Of a stretch of DNA of 64,000 bases, positions 10,089-21,904 are shown piece after piece. The notes under the pieces were generated by a model that saw nothing but the letters and a program-made list of their open reading frames with translations, was not told where the DNA came from and ran no database searches. Both the position numbers and the translations under genes were made by a program. The DNA comes from Xanthoparmelia taractica (lineage: Eukaryota; Ascomycota; Lecanoromycetes; Lecanorales; Parmeliaceae): the NCBI GenBank assembly GCA_033085395.1, contig JANQBS010000031.1, positions 1 through 64,000 on the forward strand, read 5' to 3'. The first letter of the stretch is position 1. Each line of letters begins with the position of its first letter.

Positions 10089-12581
10089 GACTCCAAGCTG
10101 CAATGGAATTAGTATTCGAGGAAGAGCTCTGTACTATCGTAAAGGTGGTAGTTGCATACCATTGCTGAATTCATTTAGGGCACGCATGTCCTGCAGGAAT
10201 AGCCTAGCGTCACTGAGCGGAAAGTTCCGCGAATTAGCCCTACGTGCACGCTTCGTTCCCTGATTCTCTCAGCATTGGTCCAACAACTTGTTGTTCAGAC
10301 ACACAATTGCGTGGAGTATCGCCGGGCTTAGTCCATGAATCGGTGGATTGTCACCAAGATCTTATCTCAAGGACTTTACGGTGGGATGCTATCAGGCTCC
10401 GGGTGGTGATGCCTTCCAGCCTAGTGTAGGTTGGAAACGCCTTCACTGTCTAAAGGTCTTTCTAGACCCTGCACTCCTTACTACGTGCTTGATAAAACTT
10501 GAATTCAGGGCAGAGGCTAACAAATTCTTTATCTCCATTTGCCAACCCTTTCCCTTCCATAGATTTTCGGTTGGTCGGTCATTGTGGTTCCACTCCGGGC
10601 TTATACTTATACCCCGCGGAACTCTGCGAGTCGCATACTGTACGGACAAATAGCGGTTGGGTAGACTGGACTGTGAAGTTCGTATCTGCATTGTAGAATG
10701 CCATGCCGATCCACAAGACGAGGGAATGAAGATTCATCCAGACAATCTTCTAGACAAGCGAGCGGCTTACCAGATAAGGAAACAATTGACATGCAGGTCC
10801 GAACGCCTTTCCCCTGGCTCCACGTGGGATCGATAGACGATCATTAATATTAATTTCTTTTGGTTTCTCTCGAGTCTCCCACATCGCATTGGATCTCCCC
10901 ATTTGAACGCGAAGCCCTGCCGCCCGGCGTCGGATTATCGGACGGTCGATGGAAGTTGGTGATGCCGTGGTATTGATGCCCAGCCACGACGATATGCCCA
11001 TCGAAGTGATGATGAGCCGTAGCAGAGGCAGTGGAAGCGATTCAGCAGAGTTCAAATTCCGAATAAAGTCATTCTTGTAGAGAGTACCCCCACGCTAGGA
11101 AGAAAACCTTGAACGAGATTAAGAGAGATCAAGGTCAAAGCTCAGAGACTCGTCGAGAAAATTCCCGAGCGGCGCCAAACACTTGCATGTACCTTAAATC
11201 ATCTTACGACCGGCCCAACAGATGCCTCATCGCCATCGACCTGATATCGGCTGGACATTCTCAACCACTTTGACGGCTAACAATACTGATTGGATAACGC
11301 CAATCTCCACATAAAGAGACGCAGGCTGCACCAGGTTGGTCTTTTACTCCCATGTCATGTTTAATGATCCTGCCCCGTTCATGCATAATCAAACCGTCTT
11401 CATCCACTCGAAGGGCCGAATCTTCGCCATGTCATGTCATGCCATGCCATGCTATGCAGAGGAGGTGCTTGCCTTGACTCGATATTGGTGGGGGGGTGAG
11501 CGATTGGTCGATTTTGCCCCTCTTGCCGCAGTGGTGAGTGGGCTGATCTGCCGCTTGCATATGTTCTAAGTGTCTAAGCCTCTAAGCCTCCAAGCCTCCA
11601 AGCCCCCCCCAAACCTCCCCAACCTGTCAGGCATCACACGGTCACACCACTATCATTTCAAATCCACGTCGAAGCTGCAAGGCGTCTGCACTCCGCATTA
11701 CTCGTGGAGGATGAGTGGAAGGGAAGAGGGATACTACTGCTACATGGAGCACCATCTCGGCATCGGTAAGGCTCATGCTAAGTGGTTGGTGCTGACACTT
11801 TTACCCCATATCTCATCGTCCCAGATCTCACCACCCAGGATGCACTTGAATCGACGTCACCAAATAATCATTCAGGCCGACGCGCTCAGGCCTCTTTTCT
11901 TTTTTTTTTTTTTTTTTTTTTCTCTTACTTTCCTTTTCTTCCTTTTTTCCTTTTTTCCTTTTCCTTTTTTTTTCCCCCTAAATAATGCGAGAGTGGGAGA
12001 GTTTGAAGAAGAATGAAAAATCATTCGCCAGGTTGCAGGTTACGGGGGGTGGTTGTTGACTAAGGTGAAGTAGTGTTCAATGTTGAGGCAAAAACACAGG
12101 GCAAACTGTTGGAATTGTTTTCCTTCCGATTCGCCCTTCTCCATCCTGATCCTTTAGTGTGGGGTTGTGCAGTTGGCTTGGCGCCTGCTCCACAATTATT
12201 TCTCTCAATTTTGATTCGTACCGTTTTGCCGTACTTTAGCATTTCAATCCTGATCTTGCTTGCAGTCAACTTGCCAAAACACATCCCATCATATTATTAT
12301 TATTATTCGACTATTCGTATTATTATTATTACCCCATTACTGTACCATTATTACCCTTGCACACACTTCGGTTCCTTCCTCCCCCCAACCCTCGTCTTGC
12401 TACTACTTAAGTAGTTCCTTCCGCCGCCGTCCCGTGACATGTTTCCCCAGCATGGAATCAAACGTCTTTCCTGGCACCCTACTCTCCCTCCTCTCCTTCT
12501 ATTCCTTTCCATTTCCACTTCCCATCACCCCTTCCCGACTCCAACCATTTCCCCTCCCTTATCACTAATTCCATTCTCACC
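10089..12581. other. Long divergent intergenic region between VPS26 and gluconokinase
   Basis: About 2.5 kb with no supported gene. Small frames at 10440-11055 on the minus strand lack domains and start context. Notable content: direct repetition of ATGCC/CATGC at about 11431-11456, an oligo-C tract near 11607, a polypyrimidine (mainly T) tract 11892-11975, and two ATT microsatellites (12291-12307 and 12318-12332) in the leader of gluconokinase. It probably holds both promoters. Confidence 0.45.
11892..11975 (+). repeat. Polypyrimidine (T-rich) tract
   Basis: An 84-base run of T with occasional C on the plus strand, about 600 bases upstream of gluconokinase. It is likely nucleosome-depleted promoter DNA; no coding meaning. 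Confidence 0.8.
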
Positions 12582-13318
12582 ATGACCATGGTCACTCTCA
12601 CTGCAGGGCACAGCCTTCCCATCTCCCCTTCACCCATGGACTACGCTCCCCCTGCCTCGGTCAAGCAGATCCATGGAACCTTGGCCTCACATCACCACCG
12701 CCACATGTGGATCATCACCGGTCCAGCTGGCTGTGGCAAAAGTACCGTTGCTCAGTACGTTGCAAAAGAGCTGTCCATACCATACATAGAAGGAGATGAC
12801 GTGAGTAGGGCTAAGCACCCACCTTGTACTTTTCGCTGACCGTGTCCTTTGACTAGTACCACTCCGACTCCAACAAGCAAAAAATGTCGCAAGGAATTCC
12901 CCTCACCGACATTGACCGATGGGACTGGCTCATTGCCTTACGGGAAGCTGCCGTAGCTCGCCTTTCTCCCTCCAAACCCTCAGCAAGCAAACGTCATGAT
13001 GGCGTCGTCGTCACCTGCTCGGCACTGAAGCGCAAATACCGAGACGTGATACGGATTGCCGCCTACAATGACCACGACGTAATGGTGCACTTCATATATC
13101 TAAGAGCCGACGCCGATGTGCTTCTGGCACGGGTGATGGGCAGGAAGGGCCACTACATGAAAAGCGCTATGGTTCGGTCACAGATGGAAGCGCTGGAAGA
13201 GCCGGACGCTATAGAGCAAGGAAGAGATGTACTGGAAGTCGATTGCGGTGCCAGCCTTACGCAGGTACAGCAAAAAGCGGTCAAAACTGTACGGGAAGTT
13301 TTGGCCGACGATGAATGA
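12582..13318 (+). CDS. Gluconokinase
   Basis: Two exons, 12582-12800 and 12857-13318, give 226 residues. The P-loop GPAGCGKST (about residues 47-55) follows a short non-conserved N-terminus. The segment EGDDYHSDSNKQKMSQGIPL, then DIDRWDWL, is the gluconokinase signature spanning the intron (EGDD|YHSD). CSALKRKYRD and the LxARVxGRKGHYMKSxMVxSQ block complete the substrate and lid regions. The enzyme phosphorylates D-gluconate to 6-phosphogluconate, feeding the pentose phosphate pathway in the cytosol. Length is normal with an N-terminal extension of about 40 residues containing a His-rich patch; initiation could also be at later in-frame methionines (residues 3 or 19). Confidence 0.92.
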
Positions 13319-15179
13319 GGAAGTTGTTGCAGACCAAGCGACATTGGAATATCCGTCTTTATTACTGTTCAACATAGCTCTCGGATCTCACTGTCTCATG
13401 GAGCATATGATGCATTTAGAGGCATGGGTTATTTAAAGAATGGAGGAAAAAGCAGAAAAAGCAAAAAAGGCACATTGCGAATATGATACCCGGGGGTCGG
13501 GTGGCATAATTACTGGCAACAGGGAATACATACATACACAACACATTGGAAGAAGTGGTTGGCTACATGATGCTGCATACCTTCTGGCGTTTGGGGATTG
13601 GGGATTTCGATAGGGGAGAAGGATTATGTCGAGCAAAAGAAATAGCCACACTGATCATGGTTTTAACGTTTCACGCTCGCGCCTCCCGGGAAAACGCACG
13701 CTTCCGCTCCACACCTCGTCCCACCAACACTCGCATATTCAGGTGAGCAATTTCGCACATTTCCCCGTGCGGATCTATCTGAAGAATCCTCCGTGCAGCA
13801 ATTAGACTCCCTTTAGAACCATGTCGATCTATCGGAGAATCATCCGAACCTCTGCCACTGGTTCATTCATGCCGTGATACCGCGATACCGTGGCCTCTTC
13901 CCTTTCCTTGATTCGTCCCCCACCTCCGCTCTCTCCATCCAGCTTCCTAATGGGGAAATGCACTACTCGACCTCTTCTTCCTTCTCTACGTCCAAAAATA
14001 TTCACTGGCTCGCAAAGAGTGTAATAATGTCTTACAATGTCTCAGATACCTTATCCAAGGATAAGCTTTCCCCTGAGCCGAGAATGATAAAGACAATCGG
14101 GCAGATAGAGGTAGGTAAGTTTGACACTGGCTTGCTTTATGATGGATGTTCGAAACGGAAACCTCGGTTCGATGAAAGAATGGCACGGGGGAGATCAGCC
14201 CAGGGCGGACATTGCTCCTAAAGTACGATCAATCCTTCATAATAAGTAAGCCGCAGCACAGCCCCAGTCCCAGTCCCTGCCGCATGCTCATCTCACTCAT
14301 CTCTTCCTTGCCCTGCCTCCCCCTTGTCCTCTCTCTTTCCCTACCTTCTTCTCAACAAGCCAAGCCAAAGGCCATACCATGCTCACTCGCTCCAAAACCT
14401 CCAACTCAGGCAAAACACCACCTCCCCCCTGCCGCCTCCTCCTCTCTCGCTCGTTTGCTCACCAATCCAATTCAATTCAACGCAAATTCAATGCACTTCA
14501 CAATCCAATTCGAATACAGATGAAAAACTCGACATCCGTTTCTAAGCTGCGCTTGGAAATAGTTACTCGCTGCGCATGACGGACGGACGGCCGGACGGTG
14601 AAATGAAGGTAAGGTAAGGTAAGGATTTTTATGCGTTCTCGGGTGGTGATGCTACTCTTATTTGCGATAATGGCGGGTGAGGATTGGGGGCGGGTTTGGG
14701 AGGAGGGGGATGAGGGAGGATAAGGTAAGCTACAGGCAGTATCCGGCAGCGGTACACATGTAGGAGCACTCGAGCTGTGCGGAGCGTACAGGTGAATGAA
14801 TGGATATTGGGGTATATAGGGAGTCGAGTGAGTTGAGTGGGTGAGTGATACCCTTTCCCTCCCGGCCTCTCATGTCTCTCCTGTCCTCTCTCATATCTCT
14901 CATCTCTCATCTCTTATCTATCGAGATACTTTGTCTCTCGCGTCTCATTTCTAGCACTGATATGGAAACGGAAAAAGAAAAGGATGACACGTCAAGTCGC
15001 AATTCATATAATCTCAACGGCTGCTCTGGAGGGAAAAGCTTAAACGCGCAGACTTGAGCTAGTTCGTTCCCGGATTGGTATTTCGATTGCTCCCTCTGCT
15101 CTGCTCTACTGTACTGTACTGTACTTTTCTATTCAATGCAATTTGACTCTTTTGGTTTTTCTCTTCCTTATCACGTTAG

Positions 15180-15370
15180 CTTACCCACTCTACCCATTTT
15201 GCCTCACCTTGCCTTACCAACCTTACCAACCAACCTGCCCTGCCTACTCACTCTACCCACTCTATTTACTCCATCTACTCTATCTACTTTACCCACTCTA
15301 CCCACTCTACCCACTCTACCCACTCTACCCACTCTTTCTACTCTACCAACCTGCCCTCTCTACCCACTCC
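15180..15370 (+). repeat. CTCTACCCA minisatellite
   Basis: Nine-base units of the form CTCTACCCA, with variants such as CTCTATCTA and CCTTACCAA, repeat across about 190 bases; the copies at 15291-15335 are perfect. The array creates a spurious open frame of Leu-Tyr-Pro repeats. Confidence 0.85.
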
Positions 15371-15505
15371 TCCCCTGCCAAGACTTAGACCCTCTCCTCG
15401 CTTAAAGAAAGAAGGCAAGGCACGCAACGATGGATTCTGCGCCTTCTGCTACCTGTGAGCATTATTTTATATGCGGATACTTGGGAGGCTTGGATAGGTG
15501 GTTAG

Positions 15506-15670
15506 GTATACGGATGGAGATGAAGATGGAGATGGAGGTAAGGTGGAGATGGAGATGAGCTGGAGATGGGGATGGAGACGGAGATGGAGATGGAGATGAG
15601 CGTTCGTCTTCATGGCGAGGTTGGATCGGATCGGATTGGATTATATTTGATTTGATTTGATTTGATTTGA
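15506..15670 (+). repeat. GGAGAT array followed by TTTGA pentamer array
   Basis: Bases 15506-15601 are built of GGAGAT/GGAGAC units on the plus strand. Bases 15645-15670 are six tandem TTTGA units, flanked by GGATC/GGATT variants. Both are simple-sequence expansions in the convergent intergenic gap. Confidence 0.8.
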
Positions 15671-16587
15671 TCGGATTGGAGGCTGTGACTGGCTTCTTTT
15701 TTCTTTCCTTTTCCTTTTTCGTTTGCGAGAGGAGGGCGGGATGTGAGAATGAAGTGTAGAGAGGGAAAGGAAGGGGGAAACGAAAAGGGAAGGAATTGAA
15801 AAAAAAACTCCCCCTTCTTTCAGCTATGCAATACATACAATAATGTATCAGAAGCATCTCATCTTCTCGAGTTTTCGGGTTTTCGGGTTTCCATGGGATA
15901 TGTATGGGCAGAGGGGAAGAGAGAGGGGAGAGGGAAGAGGTATGGAATGTGAGAATGGAATAGGTGGGGGACAGATGGATGGATGGGTTCGAAAATGGAA
16001 TGCGTGAGGGAGAGGAAGGCGAAGGCGAAGGCGCGGGAGTGTCCTGCGAATGAATCAATATGTATATGATAGATATATATGAATGTATGTGTTCATGATG
16101 ATTCCATGCTGCGGAGGAGAAGAGCCTGGACGGTCGTTGATCGTGGGTGATATTGATATTGATGTTGAGATTGAGATTGGGAGAGAGGGGGGTGAAGAGA
16201 GAGGGTAAGGGAAGGGAAGAGAAGAAAAAGAATGGGGGCCAGGGTGGTGAATTCTATGAGGTGAATCTTTGGCGCTCTTGTTGGGATTTTTTCAAGTTTG
16301 AAGGAAACAGCAATGAATGTAATTGATTAGTTACTTAACGCGTTTTAGGTAGATAGATGGAGGAGAAATAGCCATTCGGGGATATCTAATATATACATGT
16401 CTACCTGCGCCACGCCATGTGCATGCATCGATCCAATCCCATCCAATCCAAGCGATGCAACCCGGGTCGATAAGACGTCCCGACCCGTATATCCAACTTC
16501 GCCTCTCTATCCAAAAATCCAGTTCCTATGCCCATCCAAATGTAACCGCAGCTCTATTTCCAAACGGACGACCAGAGAAAGTCAAAA

Positions 16588-19068
16588 TCATGGACCCCTC
16601 ACCTCCTCAACCCTTCCCTCTCCATTAACATACCTGTCCGCCCCGTCCAGTTGGCCAATCCCAGCCCCATTCTCCTCAGCCATACTATCCATACTCATCT
16701 TGCCTCCGCCGGCGTTCTTGATGAACTCGTTGTACAGTCTTCCGCTCTCATTCCCGACCTTTCCGTTCCTCTCTTCTCTTATTTGCCCGTTGGTGTTTCT
16801 TTCGAATGCTCCTTTCTGGCTTTCGAATGTTGCCCTGGCGCTACCGTCCTCGGTGTCGCTGCCGATGTGGCTTTCGCGCTGATATTCCGACGGTGTGGGA
16901 GGTATCTCGTGGTATCTGTTCAATGCGGCCTGGCGGGAGGCAAGGGAGCCGGTGACGAGTTCATTTTCCACCATGACGACCATCCAGACGCCAACTTGGT
17001 CATCACTTCCCAGTAGCGGCGTACACGATATGTATCTCGTACGTGCACCTTGATCCAGTGACCCTCCTTTTCTGCTGCTCGGCGTCGAGTCACCGTTTGT
17101 CATATCACCATTTTGCTGACCATGTGGCAACCAAGTCACCTTTGCGGTGACGGCAGCGCCGGATTCGAAAGCGTCCAGAAGGCCTTCGCGGACATGCGAA
17201 GGACCGCCGATTCGGGAAAGGAAGGGGGATTGGAGGAGCCCAGGGATGCGGAGGGCGGGAGAGACGAAGATGATGCGCAAGGAGGGGTGGGGACGGACGA
17301 GAATGTACTATTTATGCGTTATTAGTCAGTGTGGATAGAAGTAGGGGCGTGGGAAGGAGGAGGGGAGAGAAGGTACGTTTTGATAGACGCCGGGTAGCTT
17401 CCCTGATGGCCCGGCGGATGAGAGCGCCCAAACATTCCTATCCTTCCCTTCATCGTCGTCATCCTCGTTGCCAAGGACTCTGCGCATGCGCCTTGGGCCT
17501 TGTTCCTGACGGTTTTGACTTGCTCTATAGCTGATAGTTGAAGCATTGTCTTGCACCGAGCTCGCACGGGAGTGGTGCTGGAAGACGGACGATTCATCCA
17601 AAGAGAGCATCTGGCCGAACTCCCTGAGAGTTTTGAGGTGTCTTTGGGAGACGGTGTCGCTGAATTGGTCACTGTCTCGATTCCGGTTTGACCGACTCTC
17701 GACAAGATATTGTGCGAAAGAGTCGAGGCCACGGCCATCTTCGACCAGGCCGGAGACATCTATTTGGGCACCGATGAAGTAACGGACAGAACCTCGATTG
17801 TCGTAGAGAGGGGCTGTCAGAAGGAGGTTCATGAATGGCGTTCCATCTCGCCTGTAGTTGAGAACCGTTTCGCAAGACTCTTGTCCAGATGTTATCGCTG
17901 CACCAATCCTGGCGATGGTTTTTCGATTTGTCTTCGGGCCTTGTAAGAAACGGCAATTCCTACCTAAGACGTCATCTCGCGAGTATCTTGATGTGCGGTA
18001 GAATTCTTCGCTGGCGTAGACGATGGGACAGTCCTTCACACTCGGGTCCGCTAAACAGAAGACTTCGGCCAGGCCTCCAACAAGCTCGCGCATGACAGGC
18101 ATTCCTTGTCCCGTGATTTCCCTAACCATGCTTTCAGTCACGACTTTGGTGAGACAATTCGTTATGTATGCTGGTAAAGCTTCATTGACCAAGGACTCGA
18201 ATGACCGATTCAACCTCGCCTCGAATCTTGGGTCCACCGATGCCGCCGGGCACGGACTCAAGTGCTCTCCTGGTGTTGGCCTCATTGTCTCGGCCACGGC
18301 GTTGGCATACTCCACTGCCTTCATCGCCTTCTGTGCCTCCAGATAGCGCACGAGTGTGGGGGCGGAGTGTGGTCGATAGCGATTGAGGAAGGCTGTGAAC
18401 CGGAGGAAGAATGATGGATCCTTGAGAATGACGCGCAAGTGGTCGCCAGAGAAGAGCTGCTCAGAAAGGGTATCAATGTTCTTGACTTTGGAATTTGGAG
18501 GAGGCGGTTTTAGATCGAAGTTCTGACCGTTGTCACTGGATGTCCTCCTTTCCGGCTTCGGTGCATTTTCTGGGCTGCCGTTGGGTTGCCTTGAGGCGAA
18601 AAGTTGAGATGCGTGCAGAGAACGTTCCCCATTCCCGTTAACTTGATTGTGCTCTGGAGAATTGCGGTTCGAAGGTGGAAGCGGGAATTCCGAGTCGATT
18701 CCTGCTGGTCGATTTGGTGAAGGTAGCATGACGGTCTCTTCATTGCTGAGGGTGTGTTGGTGATTTTGCGGGCCAGTAGCGAAATTGGGATTGCTTTTCT
18801 TGTGCCGGGGTACGAGAGCGTTGTTCTGGGCTGGGAGTGGAGTATTATCGTCTGCATGGCCATCGGTATTGGTAGAGTTGGATCGAAAGCTTTTGCTGCG
18901 TTTGCCGTCTTTGTTATGCTTGAGGCCGTTTCGGATGCGGCCCATATCCAGGCCGACATCGAATACTCTGCGCGACATGATGGGCAAATGTTCGACAGCG
19001 AAAGGACAGATCCGATCAATTATTAAAAGAGAGTCGTAAAAGTCAAGGGCGTCATCTGAAACTTGCAT
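16588..19068 (-). CDS. RGS-LOV photoreceptor (BcLOV4-like)
   Basis: Two exons, 19068-17377 and 17307-16588, joined across a 69-base intron with a CTGACTAAT branch region, give 803 residues. A Ser/Asn/Pro-rich N-terminus is followed by an RGS domain (about 200-320, LSEQLFSGDHLRVILKDPSF onward) and a LOV domain (about 336-438). The photoadduct cysteine C372 lies in GRNCRFLQG, the flavin-contact asparagines in NYRRDGTPFMN, and Q435 in FIGAQIDV. A C-terminal region (about 565-690) looks like a second, divergent PAS fold. Fungal RGS-LOV proteins are blue-light receptors; the Botrytis protein BcLOV4 binds anionic plasma-membrane lipids on illumination. RGS domains act on G-alpha GTPases. The start could instead be Met31 (MSRRVFDVG) if a TTTCAG just before the predicted start is an acceptor. 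The stop at 16588 assumes no further intron, although GAG/GTGAGG sits just upstream of it. Confidence 0.87.
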
Positions 19069-21023
19069 TTACAGAAAGATGGTGTGGGGACGCTTATTAT
19101 TTACGGCGTAGAAAGGCAGTCGATTAGATGGCAGCCCCAACTGACGAGGGGAAATGAGATGGACAGGGAAATTGATGGCGAGTTAATTGATTTTGATAGG
19201 TCAAGCATTGGAGATATAAGCATCTGAGATAGGATAACGTTGCGAGCTGGGATATTACTGGACTTGGTGTCTCACACCTCATACCTCAGCTCGGTCCAAA
19301 AAAAGAGAGAGGGCGGGATGGGACTTGGTAGGGTGATAGATGAATGATGTGAATGGTGTGAATGATGACATTTGGCAGTAGGTAGAGAATAGAGATCAAT
19401 GTGACTGGCGTTGAGAAGAGATTGAGCATTTGGGACATGCAACGCGCGATTAAGAATCGAATGAAAAAAAGAGCTGGCACACAAACGATGAAGAAAAATA
19501 ACCATAATGATGAGATCACGACTGACCTTCCATGCTGCAAAGTAAAAGTAAAGTGCTAGAGTAGCGTGGATAACCCACCAAGATCTAGATTCAGCCTTGT
19601 GAGCTATACCCCTTACTACTACACTCCTTGTTAGAAGAACAGCACAAAAGCATCCTCTTCGATATAATAAATATGGTGATATGATACGTCGTTGCGGTGA
19701 GGGCTGAAGGTAGTCTTGATATTAATACATGCCTTTGCAGCAGAAACTTGTTGCTGAAAGCGACTTTGGCATCTCCGCCTTTTGACTTCGCTCTCAGCTT
19801 TCCGACGATTTAAAAAGGTTTCACCCTAGACCAAGATTGATCTAGCTCTAACTATCAGATAGGGCTAGAGCAATATTGTTTTAGAGCTAGATGGACCAGT
19901 GGGTTGGAGGGTGAACCCTTAGGTTTTGCCCTTCATCGGGACATGTTCCGGCTACACCTGCACGTGACACGCTGTACGAGAATGCAGCTAGTAAGTTGAG
20001 TACTGAAAGAAGAAACAGCATCATTATCCACATATCTGAATACCTTGATAAGGCAAATTGATCTACATGCCCTAAAGCAAGCCCTAACCCTAAGTCCACT
20101 TTGAACCCTGATGGCCGCCAGACTGACGGTTTAAGGGATAAGGTAATACTGACATTCGTAGCCTCCAACTTACTTTAACGTATATTCTACCATATACTTG
20201 ACCAGAAGACCAATTGGATGGATTCGAAAAGTCTGGTGAATTACTGCCAATTCATCTGCTACGGGTACGGCAGGTGTTTGGAAGCTCAGAATATCATATC
20301 CACCAAGAGCTGCCAAGGATATTGAAATGCTTCAATACATGCAGCAGTTGCTTGTAAACCATTAATCTAATGACATCAAGAAAGACCTGCTAATTTCTCA
20401 TAATCAGACGTCTGGCAGCCTCCCCTGCGCAGGCAAAGCGAATAGGCAATAGGCCTTGTCTTCCGATATCTTCTACCTGCAACAGTAACGCTTCGAGTTG
20501 TTATTATGTTTTCCGTCAACGGCAATCTTTCTGGACCTTTCTTCTCCATTCCTGGCACAACATATACCTGGCCTTTGAGATGATTAAATGGTCGATGTCC
20601 CTACCTTGTTCCACCGATGGAGGAAGGCACGCAGCATCTTTCCTCTGACGTCGGCCAATCTAGCACCGAAGGATGGAGTCTCGGGTGCATGTATTTTCTG
20701 ATGGTCAAGTGATATTTCTTCCATCCGGCGTTACATGGAATACCTTATACCAAAGCCACCACTGAGCTTGTCTGATATCCTTCCGACACGAAAAGAACCA
20801 AAGCCCTCGATCGGCCTTATAGTCCAACTTGTTTCTCTCCGTTATCCCTACAAGACCACCACTACCGGAGTAGACTAATTGGCAAAAATATCAACGAAAG
20901 ATCTCTCATCCATAAAACAAACCACGTCTTCGCTGTCCTTTGTCTGGGTTTCAGAGCGCTAAGTCAAGGATCGTCTCCTTTCTCAGGCACCATCTATCAG
21001 TCTTTCAGACTCCAAGCCTCATC
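19069..21023. other. Intergenic upstream of RGS-LOV, with a hairpin repeat
   Basis: About 2 kb without a supported gene. It includes the imperfect inverted repeat described separately at 19815-19920. Short frames (for example 19887-20168 and 20376-20558 on the minus strand) have no protein character. The final 150 bases, rich in CT and CA, precede the ATG at 21024 and resemble a promoter/leader. Confidence 0.45.
19815..19920. repeat. Imperfect inverted repeat (MITE-like hairpin)
   Basis: Arms of about 38 bases can pair around a 29-base loop. The inner 12 bases are perfect: ATCTAGCTCTAA at 19840-19851 against TTAGAGCTAGAT at 19881-19892. The outer part TTCACCCT near 19820 pairs with AGGGTGAA near 19908. 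The intervening bases are partly mismatched, as expected after mutation of an older palindrome. No coding capacity; a decayed miniature inverted-repeat element is the simplest reading. Confidence 0.5.
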
Positions 21024-21904
21024 ATGGCTGAAAGGATGAGAAATAGAGTCCTTGCCGGGTATGCCAGGGTATCAGGTCATCAACGGGGCGAACATACTAA
21101 AGCCTTAGCAGACCTTTCCATGGTCATCTCTCTCATGAAGCTGTGCGAGAAATATTCGGCCATTATGGTACAGTGCTTAATGGCGTAATCAAATTCTTTC
21201 CTGCTTGTCTCAACTGACATCTTCACTGATACATGGCTTGAAGGGATGGTACCATCACACCAAATACCAACGTACATTTTGCTTTGTTGACTTCGAATCT
21301 GAACATGATGCTAGGAATGCTCTTCTGAGCGTGATAACTGGGAGGTAGGCGGTATCCCCCCTTCCATCCTGATGGTAAGCGGTTGATCTGAGCTCGGTTT
21401 CTTTTCAGTTTTGCTTCATACGGCAGAAGAATCAGGATGATCAGCGTCGAGGCGGTGGGACCGCTTCCTTTGGGCCTACAAGATTGGGCAGACACGCTGA
21501 GCCTCGGCTGGACCAACCAACGCAACATCAAAAGTACAGCCGACAAAGGCGAAGCAAAAGAATTATTAATCCAACCCAAGCCTTCCGAGCCTCCTGCAGC
21601 CGCCGAGGCGGAATCATCATCGGTGGGTGTCAAGCGTGAAGAAGAAGATCCTCCAGGTGCACTTACAGACGACGCCACGACCCAAGCTTATATTCCACCA
21701 AGCGACATCAACCCTGTTGGATTTACACCCATCAATAGGGATTCGCGGACGTCTGCCAAGCTCCTTGATCCCGCGGAATCCGATACGGAGGACGAGGATC
21801 GACATATAGCATCATTGGCTCTTGTCGCAATTCATAGCGGTACGAATGTCCAGTCGTTCGACGAGGAGGAACCTGCGGTGGTCTCCGAGAGAAGACCAGC
21901 CTAA
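21024..21904 (+). CDS. Small RRM-like protein, four-exon model
   Basis: Exons 21024-21058, 21112-21184, 21244-21344 and 21409-21904 join in phase to 234 residues. The introns are 53, 59 and 64 bases, with donors GTATGC, GTAATC and GTAGGC and branch-like ACTAA/ACTGA sites. The ATG has strong context (CATCATGGCTG). The spliced N-terminal 85 residues resemble an RNA recognition motif: SHEAVREIFGHYGTV looks like helix 1 and its turn, TFCFVDFESEHDARNALLSV like strand 3 plus helix 2, and GRRIRMISVEA like strand 4. The C-terminal 140 residues are acidic, Pro/Ser-rich and probably disordered (for example ESDTEDEDRH). RNA binding is inferred; strand 2 is weak and the RNP1 motif is not perfect. No single long frame reveals the domain, so it would easily be missed. 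Donor 2 is the least certain boundary. Confidence 0.55.

Larger units (their letters stand above)
13319..16587. other. 3.3 kb convergent gap filled with simple repeats
   Basis: This lies between the 3' ends of gluconokinase and the RGS-LOV gene. I found no spliceable gene. Contents: GGTAAG-type repeats 14606-14624, GGAC repeats 14579-14598, TACTG repeats about 15104-15124, a CTCTACCCA minisatellite 15180-15370, a GGAGAT array 15506-15601, TTTGA x6 at 15645-15670, and GA-rich DNA 15900-16250. Long open frames here (for example 15462-16058 on the minus strand) are by-products of low complexity. Confidence 0.5.

Noticed and set aside
15462..16058. 198-codon minus-strand ORF rich in Ser and Pro
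   Set aside because: It is produced by the GGAGAT and TTTGA arrays and GA-rich DNA; low complexity with no splice or start support.
16397..16882. Plus-strand ORF of 161 codons overlapping the photoreceptor 3' end
   Set aside because: The second exon of the RGS-LOV gene is continuous on the other strand, and this frame has only Ser/Pro-rich shadow sequence.
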